This document shows positions 1 to 9,926 of a stretch of 64,000 nt of DNA, one piece after another (the first letter of the stretch is position 1; each line of letters opens with the position of its first letter). The notes under the pieces were generated by a model that was not told the origin of the DNA, did no database searches, and worked only from the letters and a program-made list of their open reading frames with translations. The stretch lies in assembly GCA_964036295.1 (NCBI GenBank), contig OZ038473.1, positions 12,414,501-12,478,500 on the forward strand, given 5' to 3'. A program made the position numbers and the translations under genes. The DNA comes from Plumapathes pennacea. Lineage: Eukaryota > Cnidaria > Anthozoa > Antipatharia > Myriopathidae.

Positions 1-60
1 CAATTTAGATTTTCAAGTAATGCTATAAGTAATCCAATGAGTTAAAGTCAGCAAACTAAC

Positions 61-3000
61 CTGTTGAAGTCAGTAAGAGCAGCAGATATGACACAACCAA
101 GTCCCTGGAGAAGTTAGAAGCATATACTTAACAATGAATCAAATATGATAACTATATTGCTTCCTGAGGCATTGATGCTGGAGTTATTTTTAAAACCAAT
201 AATACCATCAATGATCAGTATCCTCAGTACTATCAGTATAAATAGCAAACATCAACATTGTCAGTTCCCTTGGAAAAGGAGGGGGTTGGGCCACACATGA
301 GAAGCCATGAACAGACAAATTCTCCCTACTGTATGATACATCTCTGGTTAGAAACTGAAAGAGAAAATTGAAGTTGATCACTCTTGAGTGTAAAAGGGTT
401 AAAAGTATTCCTTTTTCTGCATAGGTTGATATTTTAATGGTTGCTAAAACTTGCCACATTTTACCGAAAGTTCCTGGTATGTAACCTCTTCCATTTTAAC
501 TTCAGGGTGTAGGAATTTGGGATAAGCTGTTCCCATACAGATTGTACATATAACGCCTCCCTCTGGCCATCCCCACTACGTACATACTGCTTCATGTAAG
601 ATTAACCCTTTCACTCCCAAGCTCAAAATGCAGATTCTCCCAACCTTTTAAGAAGAAAATATATCAATGATGTAGTGAGAATTCATAGTTTAATCAGCTA
701 CCATCTGAGCAATCTGTCAAAAGCCAAGTTCTCCTTACTGTTTGATAAATATTTCTAGTGAGAAACTGAAGGAGAAAATTGAAGTTGATCACTCTTGGGA
801 GTGAAAGGGTTAACCAGCAACAACAAAACAACAACAGAAAAAAATTAACAACACAATACACTTACAGTAAGTGCAAGTTCATCGTCCAGTATTGACAACT
901 TTACAATGTATGGATTTGATGCCTAGATCAAAGATAAAAGGGATGTCAGTAAAAACAAAATATTTTTATTAGGTCCATAAACACAAATTTTGCTGTTTAT
1001 AATATTCAGACTGTAAAATCTTTTTTGTTACCTCATACTTTCTGTAGTTGACGAGAATTGTCAGAAGTAGCATGGCCTCATAACCATGTTGCTGTCTGGC
1101 TACAGGATCAGCCAGAATCTGTCATAAACAAACAGGAGAAAAAAAGGATGGTATAGGCATTTTTAGACAATGTGTAACAAGTTTCGTAAAATTCACTTTT
1201 ATTAATTAAAATAATTTATTTATTATTTGTATAATATAAGACAAAGGAAAACCAGCAGCATGAAAGGATAGGCCCTTTTCAACAATAGGTCACATGACTA
1301 TGAAGTCAACTTCATTATTTTAACATACTGGGAAGTTAATTTTTGGGTCATGTGAAAGTTATATTTTTGTTCATGGAAGGTTGGAAGAATAAATTTATAG
1401 CACTAGCTGGTAAATACTGTACATGGGAATGTTAAAGCTGATCACACTCACCTGAATAATAGCTTCAAATATGCTGTTAATCATAATATACTCCACTATG
1501 GTATTCTGGCTTACATTTTCTGTGGCCTAAAAAAATAACAAAATTATGAGAAGGGAACAGAAAGTATTGGGCAATGTGGTTCTTCAACACCACTTACTGT
1601 AATCAAGATAAGGGCAAGCTTGAGGGAGAGGTTCTTGAGGCTCACTGAAATGTAATCAGACACTTGAATACAGTAAAATGGATAATTCAAAAGGGTCAAA
1701 TGCACAACCCATTATGCTATTACAGGTAATACAGCAACATAAAATGTGACTTTTCCAAGAACTTCCCTACACCTTTTCCAAAATTTTACTTTTTGGCCAC
1801 AGGTGAACTGATCATCTTCGTGTGTTACAGTAATAAAGATAATTAAAGACAGTAATAATAGCACTGTTTCTAAATACCTTTTTTCTGTCTATATAATATT
1901 ATTGTCCATGTGTTTTTAGGTTTGTCTGTTTCTGAGTCTTGATCTTTTCCTTTACCTTATGTTTTGTTTCTTACCTGGGTAATCTCCCACTAGAAAGTTG
2001 TGGAGACTCTCCAACAGTCCCTAGCAATGATATAGATAATTAAAGATGTGACGAGGCAGGAATAACTTGATCAGACATTTTAAACAATATTTTTAAGATG
2101 TCTGTCTGGCAACCAATTTAATACTCCTTTATTTCAAATGTACATGTAAAACACTGCAAATTTATTATATATAGTAGGATCATAAGATAAGGAGATAATA
2201 CATGCGATCTGATTCGTAAACGCCATGTGCATAATAACTCGACACTTTACAGGTATGAGCATCTTGTAACTCAACACCCTGATGCGTGCCTGATGTCAGT
2301 CTACCAGTTGTCCATCTTAGAGGGGTCTTCATTAACCCTTTCACTCCCAAGTTCAAAATGCAGATTCTCCCAACCTTTTAAGAGGAAAATGTATGAGTGG
2401 TGTAGTGCGAATTGATAGTTTAATCAGCTTTCATCTAAGCAAGGTATCAAAAGCCAAGTTCTCCTTACTATATGATGTATTTCTGGTGAGAAACTGAAGG
2501 AGAAAATCGAACTTAATTGCTCTTGGAAGTGAAAGGGTTAAGATTGAGTTGACTGTTATTCAAGATTTCTTTATTGTTCACCAACCTGCATTTGAGCCTC
2601 TGCTGCATCAAAGCCAATCAAAATGTTGATAATATCAAACCCATGATCACCAAGCTTCTTGCGATAAACTGTTCGTACCAATGCACAGAGAGTCTATACG
2701 TGGAAAGAAGAACTGTTGAAAAACTAGGTTTCTTGCTAGTAAATTAATATAATATCACATAAATAGTGCTTTAGTGTGAATTGCTTGAATTCACAGTGAA
2801 GAACCTCTTGTTGGGTACATCACAAGAAGAGATTCTGTAAAAAACAGTTGGACTTGCTCAAACCTGTAATGAGTTGATAAGCTTGATTTGGTGGTCTCCG
2901 CGAAGAGTAATACAGCACTGCACTACTGGATAAGAACCTGTGAAAAACCTGTGAAAAACCTGTGAAAAACAACGTGACTCAAAAACACCCTCTGAAAAAA

Positions 3001-6000
3001 CCTGTGAATTTTGCACTGCTCAATTTTGCAAAATTTTGGAACCTGTGAAAAACCATGTTAATTTTTAAAACCTGTGAAAAAACCTGTGAAATAAATTTCC
3101 TGAAAAAAACTGTCCAAAGTAAACCCATGAAAAAACCTGTGAAACCGACTGCCTGAGAAACTGCTTAAAGTGAACCTGTGAAAAAACCTGTGAAACCAAC
3201 CGCCCAAAAAACTACTCAAAGCGAACCTGTGAAAAAACCTGTGAAACCGACTGCCCAAAAAAACTACTCAAATTGAACCTGTGAAAAAACCTGTGAAACC
3301 GACTGCCTGAGAAACAGCTCAAAGTGAACCTGTGAAAAAACCTGTGAAACCAACTGCCCAAAAAACTACTCAAAGTGAACCTGTGAAAAAACCTGTGAAA
3401 CCGACTGCCTGAGAAACAGCTCAAAGTGAACCTGTGAAAAAACCTGTGAAACCAACCGCCCAAAAAACTACTCAAAGTGAACCTGTGAAAAAACCTGTGA
3501 AACCGACTGCCTGAGAAACAGCTCAAAGTGAACCTGTGAAAAAACCTGTGAACAATATATGCTTTCACAGATTTCTCAAAAAAATTTACACCTGTGAAAA
3601 AACCTGTGAAAAAGGAGCAGACATTTTCACAGGTTTTCACAAAATCGGCACCTGTGAAAAAACCTGTGAACGTGTACGCCCTTACCAAAATTAAAGCATG
3701 ATTAGTATACTTTTTGTATACAAAGAGTATGCATCATCTGTACTACATTGGTGTTATGTATATATTTTGTATACATCAAATATACATCAGGAGAAAATCA
3801 AACTTGAGAATCTATAATGATGTATACTTGGTGTATACATCAGTGGGAAGCTGCAGTTGAGATGTATACTTGGTGTATACATCGGTGGCAAGCTGCAGTT
3901 GTGATGTATACTTGGTGTATAGATCAGTGGGAAGCTGCAGTTGTGATGTATACTTGGTGTATACCTCACTTGTATACCAAAAACAAAAAAAAACAAGGAT
4001 GTATACTTGTTGTATACATCAGTTGTAATTTATATGAAAGAGCATGATGATGATATTTGTCAAATGTGTTTTCTTCTATACCTAATAATGATGAAAAACC
4101 ACTTTGGGATAAATATTTGACATTTGAAAAGATCTTTGCTAGAGAGTTTTTGATTACACACCTCCCTATTTGTTTTATAGTTCAGTCCTTTTCATACTGA
4201 TTGGGAAAAAATCCCAGAAAAGAACTGCCATCATATCCACAGTCAACATGAAAAGCATAAACCAACAATGTTCTCTCACTACCGCTCGTCAATGCCATGA
4301 AAACCCCATGAAAGTAGCTGTTTGGCAATGAAAGTACCAATGAAAATTGCACTGTCAAAATATCGTAGTTTTCAGAAAACCAATGAAAATGGCCATGAAA
4401 TTTAACCAAAACCCATGAAAATATAGCTTCTGTAGAAAATTCAATGAAAAACCTAATGAAAATATCCCATGAAAAGGCAATGAAATTCTTCCTCTAAATT
4501 TACACCCCATGAAAATTGCATTTCCAAACATTTCATTGCCATTGAACACCATGAAAATACCCAATGAAACAGACAATGAAAATCAGCATCCAAAAATACC
4601 CCATGAAATTGCATTTTTTCAAAATTTCATGGGTTTCAGAAAATCAATGAATTTGCCCATGAAATAAATTCAAAGCCATGAAATTGTAATGAAGGACTGA
4701 AAGTAAAAGAAGGCAATGAAAATTCCATGAAAATACCCCATGAAACAGACAATGAAAATCCTCATCCAAAAATACCCCATGAAAATTGCATTTTTTCAAA
4801 ATTTCATGGGTTTCAGAAAACCAATGAATTTGCCCATGAAATAAATTCAAAGCCATGAAATTGTAATGAAGGACTGAAAGTAAAAGGCAATGAAAATTCC
4901 ATGAAAATACCCCATGAAACAGACAATGAAAATCCTCATCCAAAAATACCCCATGAAAATTGCATTTTCAAAATTTCATTTTCAAAATTTCATGGGTTTC
5001 AGAAAACCAATGAATTTGCCCATGAAATTAATTCAGAGCCATGAAATTGTAATGAAGGATTAAAGGTAAAAGAAAGGCAATGAATAGCCCATGAAAATAC
5101 CCCCATGAAACAGACAATGAAAATCGCATCATCCAAAAAACCCCATGAAAATTGCATTTTTCAAAATTTCATGGGTTTCAGAAAACCAATGAATTGCCCA
5201 TGAAAGTAATGATGGATAAAAATGAAATAAATGCAATGCAATGCAATGAAAACCCCATGAAACAGACAATGGAAATCATCATGGTTGACTACTTTGAAAG
5301 TTCTCACAGGAACCCTGCAGTGATCATATTTCCCAATTTCCCAAATTAGCTGGGAATTTGAACCTGGGACACAGCTGTCGGTGCCAGCATTATCTTGCTC
5401 TCAAATTTAGAAACTGCAGCCATAAGTGAAGTTCATGCAGGGTTGAGTGGTCATTTGCTAGGCACAATAACCTATATTATAAATCCATCAGACTTCTAAG
5501 AGCCATATTGCACAGACGTGCTGCTGTGTATGCATTATATTATTATTACACATTCTAAGATCAGAAGTACTTGCAGAGAAATCTAAATTCATGCTACATC
5601 GGAAAACTCTCCAGTAATAATGCCCTAAACAAGTACACCTGAAACGGATGCGACATTCATTTCAAACATATCACAATAAAGCATTAGTTGTATTTCAGTT
5701 ACCAGATGATCACATCACTGCAGTTCCAAGAATATTACAATCAGAACAAAAAAAGAACTAACCTCAATCAAAATTCACTGATCAAGTTTTTGTGATGTAC
5801 ATACTCCCAGTTCAAACATTGCATATATGTAGCTTCAGTTTACAGTCTAGTTTGAGTTCGTGTTCGGTGGAGATTTGTTTCCGAGGAAGTAGATTTCAAA
5901 CGTGAAAACGGCCTGGTATATGTGGCAGTTTCTCCTCCAAAATCGTACATGTCCACCTCTTTTCACTGAATATTGCTCCATCAGGTATTCATATTCATCA

Positions 6001-9000
6001 GCTCAGTTAAGAGCCTTTAAATTGACTTGACATTCGCAAATATATTCACTCGTGGCAAAACACGCTGACAAAACAAAATGGCCGCCTGTTCCCTTAGTCA
6101 CATGTTGCATATTGACCAATCAGAAGCGCTATCTTTTAGGCGCCAAAATGCAAGCGCGGACGCGACGTTGTTCAGTGCAGTTTTTTCAGAACTCAAGCGA
6201 GGAGGGTTTCTTTCATCTTCGAGGGAAATTTTAACGCCTGTGGCAATGGGATAGCAAGGAATGAAGATTTCCCCAAATGTTTAATCATTCTTTGAATAAC
6301 AATTCATACATCACACCGTGAACGAAACAACTGGACAGAAAACAAGATTGGGACTTTTGAAGACAGCTTGGGAAGGCCTGCAGTCGACAGAGGAACCGAA
6401 GATGCGTTCAACAGACACACAAAACAATGGTTAAGGTCGGCAAATCATTACATTCCTGTGCATAAGTTTTATATATTTGGCACTGGTGTTTTAATAAAGT
6501 TAAATTTTCTCCAATGAACTGCACCTTTTGATATCTGTAAGTAGAAAGATCATTCAAGGCTTTCTGGAGTTATTCAATGTTTTTACGTTCTAGTTGTGAT
6601 GTTCTGGGCTTATTCCAGGCTTATACTCTCCAGGCTTAAAATTCCCGTTTTCCTGGTCTAATTCTAGGGCTTATTCCAGGTTTTCTGGACTTATTCCAGG
6701 TTTTTAGGTTCCTGGTTTAAACATGGGCTTATTCCATGCTTTCCTGGCATATTTCTTTGGAAGCTTCATAATCTAAATGTATACTAAATGTATACTATTG
6801 ATATGTGTAAAGTTGGAAAAACATCAATTCTACAAGAATTATACTTTGTGTATGTCCTATACAAAAAGTATACTTCTTGTGGTATATTTCGTGTACAAAA
6901 TGTGTATACTATTAGTATATGTCCTTCCATGTGGTATACTAAATGTATACTACCAAGTGGTTCCAAATGACTACTACTAATAGTATACATCAATAATACA
7001 GAATGTATACTTTGTGTATATACTGCAGATATACTAACACTATACATAAAGTATACATAGCGTAGTATACTTGATGTACATATTGCATACACTAAAAGTA
7101 TAGTTCATTTTGTTAAGGGCGCTTTCACAGGTTTTCTGCAAAATGTACACCTGTGAAAAAACCTGTGAAAAAGGAGTAGACATTCACATGTTTTTTCACA
7201 GGTTTTCACAAAATCGCCACCTGTGAAAAAACCTGTGAATGTGTACGCTTTCACAGGTTTTCTGCAAAATTTCCACCTGTGAAAAAACCTGTGAAAAAGG
7301 AGCAAAATTTCACATGCTTTTTCACAGGTTTTCACAAAATTGCCACCTGTGAAAAAACCTGTGAATGTGTACGATTTCACAGGTTTTCAAAAAGTTGAAA
7401 CCTGTGAAAAAACGTGTGAAAAAACCTATGAAAAGATCACAGACATTTGGAATTTTTTTCACATGTTTTTTCACATGTTTTATTTTCACAGGTTTTTTCA
7501 CAGAGATTTTCACATCTTTTGAAACCTGTGAATGTGTACGCTTTCACAGGTTTCGAAAAAGTCATACATGTGAAAAAACATCTGAAAAAACCTGTGAAAA
7601 TAGGAATTCACAGGTTTTTTCAGCGGTTTTTTTTCACAGGTTTTTCACAGGTTTTTCACAGGTTCTTATCCAGTAGTGCTGGGAAAATAGATGGTTGATA
7701 TTTTCCTGCAATACCAAGATACAGTAACTTAGTGTATAATATAATATTGAGACTTTCAATCATCTTATCTTTCCTTTGATTAGGAAAATCACTTACAGCA
7801 TAAGCAAGATGGTGTTGGAGAACTATTTCAATATTATGGATGTATCAAGACTTGATGTGTCAATCACGCCATGACTATTTATCCAACAGCAAGGTTGGTA
7901 AAGTGTCTAATTTCTATATTTATCAATTAAAATATTACTGTATAATCATATAATCACTACACACACCACAAATTCTCACTGCCTCGTATATGTATATTTT
8001 TCATGAATACTGTAGTTGGGAGAATCTGCATTATAAACTCATGCAAGCTCCTTACCTTGACGTCCATCATTTCTTGTACACTCATTCTTTCAATACACTG
8101 CTCTAAGTACACAGCGTTTACCTGCAAAAACATAAAACATGGGCAAATAGTAATATGCTATAAATTGTAATCTTAGAACACCATGCGATGTTTTTATGGT
8201 CAGGATAATTTAAATACGATTACTAATATTATTTACAGCAATTGCCTTGGCTAAACTGGCACCAGTTTTATTGATGAGAGTGTCAACTCAGTTCACAGAC
8301 AGCTTGTACTGTTCCAGTAAGTATATACACTGTATTTTGAAGGGGAAAACACATACACAGATACTCACTTTCATAAGGAACAGCTCATGCCAAAAATTAG
8401 CATTCCCTGCAGCTAGGTCATCTCCCTGCAACAGAGCTTCCAGCAATTATACATTTCAAGTTACACACTTGAGCAATTGATTGATATAAAGCTAAAACCC
8501 TTTCAAGTTCTTTTTGTTGATAGTTTGAAGTGATAGTTTGTTTAGATTGAACCATGAATTCTACAGTAACAATTTTTTTCAACACATTTTTTTCTTGAAT
8601 GGTTGGGAGAATTTGTCTTGTCAGCCAGCTAGCTTGAGAGTGATTTACCATATGGAAGAATAGTGAAAAATAATAAGAAAATGGCAGGTAATTATATACC
8701 CCTGGGTTCAAGCCAGTCATAGCACAACAATACTCATACATTGGAGCTCCAACATTATATTCAAGAAGGTTTAGCCATGCCAGAGAATCATTAAACCCTT
8801 TCATTCCCAAGATCAAAATGCATAGTCTCCCAACCTTTTAATAGGAAAATGTATGAGTGATGTAATGAGAATTGATTGTTCAATCTGCTGTACTATGAGC
8901 AACATATCAAAAGTAAAGTTCTTCTTACTGTATGATATTTTTCTGGTGAGAAAACTGAAAGAGAAAATTGAAGTTGATCACTCTTGGGAGTGAAGAGGTT

Positions 9001-9134
9001 AATACTCTCCTCAGCCACGTACCATCATTACCTTTTTAGTACGCAATATATACCTTGAACAAGGAGTCGTAAATCCCCACGATTTTCTCTCTTACTGTAA
9101 GCTTCGGTGAACTTGGAGACCTTGAAGCATCCAT
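61..9134 (-). CDS. ARMH3: ARMH3 (C10orf76), 5' part, 11 firm exons and 1 tentative exon, continues beyond left edge
   Basis: Armadillo-like helical domain protein 3. In animals it sits at the Golgi and recruits the lipid kinase PI4KB (family knowledge). Coding exons in transcript order: 9054-9134 (ATG at 9134), 8369-8425, 8056-8121, tentative 7797-7850, 2864-2917, 2586-2693, 1975-2020, 1598-1644, 1452-1526, 1032-1118, 866-922 and 61-104. Firm exons have GT-AG borders and compatible phases. Diagnostic stretches are [39 protein letters not shown] and [20 protein letters not shown], which match the vertebrate protein as I remember it. About 275 N-terminal residues are present; the human protein is near 690. 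The tentative exon 7797-7850 ends in VLQHHLAYA with a good donor, but its only in-frame AG acceptor leaves a TGA near its start. That is either an error, a lesion or a wrong boundary. A 4.76-kb transposon separates it from exon 2864-2917. Confidence 0.92.
602..813. mobile_element. piggyBac-like MITE, copy 1 (complete)
   Basis: TTAA at both ends (602-605 and 810-813) flanks terminal inverted repeats beginning CCCTTTCACTCCCAAG. The length is about 210 bp with no coding capacity. TTAA target plus CCC-start ends is the piggyBac signature, so it is presumably moved by a transposase encoded elsewhere. It lies in an ARMH3 intron. A solo right-end fragment of the same family lies near 380-402. Confidence 0.85.
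2332..2541. mobile_element. piggyBac-like MITE, copy 2 (complete)
   Basis: Same family and orientation as the copy at 602-813. It has TTAA at 2332-2335 and 2538-2541 and the same internal sequence (aaaatgcagattctcccaac). It lies in the ARMH3 intron between exons 2586-2693 and 1975-2020. Confidence 0.85.
2936..3672. repeat. Left subterminal satellite, CCTGTGAAAAAA units
   Basis: Dozens of copies of an 11-13-bp motif (CCTGTGAAAAAA), organised into higher-order units of about 60 bp. These alternate spacers such as gaccgactgcctgag and gaaccaactgcccaaa. All units but the last few have one orientation. Open frames across the array only translate the repeat and are not genes. Read on the ARMH3 sense strand the motif is TTTTTTCACAGG. 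Confidence 0.9.
3705..4030. repeat. Left TGTATAC minisatellite
   Basis: Palindromic TGTATAC/GTATACA motifs recur throughout. From about 3817 a unit of roughly 43 bp repeats, with the form gatgtatacttggtgtatac plus a spacer containing gggaagctgcagttg. About four to five units are visible, the last diverged. A related array lies at the opposite side of the element. Confidence 0.85.
4285..5275. repeat. CATGAAAAT satellite inside the CACTA-like element
   Basis: A dense array of CATGAAAAT/CAATGAAA motifs. From about 4600 they form a higher-order unit of about 180 bp (containing ttcatgggtttcagaaaa and gccatgaaattgtaatgaag) repeated about four times with small changes. It has no coding meaning. Confidence 0.85.
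5276..6590. other. Unique core of the CACTA-like element, promoter-like patch at 6060-6190
   Basis: About 1.3 kb without obvious repeats or credible genes. A GC-richer patch at 6060-6190 has features of a host promoter. It contains aaaatggccgcc (YY1-like) and a CCAAT box in gaccaatcagaagcg, followed by GC-rich gcgcggacgcgac. This could be captured host DNA or the element's own promoter. No transposase-like frame is seen on either strand. Confidence 0.45.
6599..6750. repeat. TTATTCCAGG/TTCCTGG short-repeat stretch
   Basis: Repeats of gggcttattccaggctt and ttcctggt, about six to eight units, lie just inside the right TGTATAC array. They have no counterpart in the left half, where the CATGAAAAT array occupies a similar place. 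Confidence 0.7.
6778..7100. repeat. Right TGTATAC minisatellite
   Basis: Many GTATAC/TATAC motifs on both strands, more diverged than the left TGTATAC array. Its position just inside the right CCTGTGAAAA array mirrors the left half of the element. Confidence 0.8.
7122..7672. repeat. Right subterminal satellite, mixed-orientation CCTGTGAAAA/TTTTCACAGG
   Basis: Same 11-13-bp motif as the left array but in both orientations, with hairpin-forming pairs such as cacaggttttctgcaaaatg next to cacctgtgaaaaaacctgtg. It ends in three cacaggttttt units directly before the terminal repeat. Confidence 0.9.
8791..9002. mobile_element. piggyBac-like MITE, copy 3
   Basis: TTAA near 8791-8794 and at 8999-9002, with TIRs slightly diverged (ccctttcattcccaag and cttgggagtgaagagg). 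It sits in the first ARMH3 intron, about 50 bp downstream of exon 1. Confidence 0.8.
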
Positions 9135-9926
9135 TTCATCGACAGCAGTTTAATTTAATCGATTTTACCTCTGTCTGGATATAAATATTTACATCACCCA
9201 ATTTTATGTGTATCCCTGAAAACGTCGCCAAACTCGCTGATTTCAGGCGCTTTAAGTTTCTTTCCACTCCAAAATATTGCTTGATATTGGCAGGGCCATT
9301 TTTTGAAGCATTCAAAGCAATCCACTCTCGTTTTCAACTTCCAAAACGATAGGTACTTGGTGGAGGATTCTAATTGAGTTTTTCCTCAATGGCTCTGGGA
9401 CGTGGAAAACTGGATCCAAGTGAACGTTGCCGCTGACCATGCCTCCTCCCCATGCCCAACTCGCCCAACATTTTCCAGCCGGGTAGTACCTTATGTAAGA
9501 CTAATTTCAAAGTCTATGCTAACTCTCCCAGTTCTTCTCCCGTGCGCTTGCATGAGCGCCTCATATCCCGTCTCACTCACGAACTCACGCATGAATCTAA
9601 AATGTCCCGCGTCCCAGGAAAAGTTTCCTGAAAGTTCCATGAGATTCTAAAATTAAGCCAACGATCATTTTGTGAATAATCGCAATTCGATCGTTTTTTT
9701 TTTCTATTACAGGTGAGGGCAACATTTTTTAAATACAAAAAAATAATAATAATAATAATTAATACCGAAAATATGCACACCGGCAGGATTCAAATTGCGG
9801 TCATTTTGTCACGTGATTTGAGCAAAGTCACGAGAACATAAAATACCCAGAGTTCCACTCCAGCGCAAGTCTGTTCTCTCACACGTGAAATGGTGAACGG
9901 GGAGAGCTTCACAAAACGCCAATAAA
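9135..9926. promoter_or_regulatory. Divergent promoter interval, ARMH3 / J-TPR-RRM gene
   Basis: 792 bp separate the ATG of ARMH3 (minus) from the ATG of the J-domain gene (plus). The interval contains GC-richer stretches around 9400-9620 and no credible gene. By position it must carry the transcription starts of both genes. I did not identify a TATA box that decides a start. Confidence 0.5.

Larger units (their letters stand above)
2921..7678. mobile_element. CACTA/EnSpm-like non-autonomous element with stacked subterminal satellites
   Basis: The ends are perfect inverted repeats starting CACTACTGGATAAGAACC (2921 onward) and ending in the reverse complement at 7678. They are flanked by CTG at 2918-2920 and 7679-7681. 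CACTA termini with a 3-bp target duplication and arrays of short subterminal repeats are hallmarks of the CACTA (EnSpm) superfamily. No transposase frame is present in the 4758 bp. From left to right the inside reads: CCTGTGAAAA array, TGTATAC array, CATGAAAA array, unique core, TTCCAGG-rich stretch, TGTATAC array, CCTGTGAAAA/TTTTCACAGG array. The element lies in an ARMH3 intron and abuts exon 2864-2917. It could instead be a nested composite of several insertions. Confidence 0.72.

Noticed and set aside
2936-3672. Regularly spaced repeats resembling a CRISPR array
   Set aside because: The motif is 11-13 bp in a eukaryotic transposon end; spacers are themselves repeated and there are no cas genes.
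3058-3688. Long minus-strand open frames rich in [12 protein letters not shown]
   Set aside because: They only translate the CCTGTGAAAA satellite; no domain, splice context or start.
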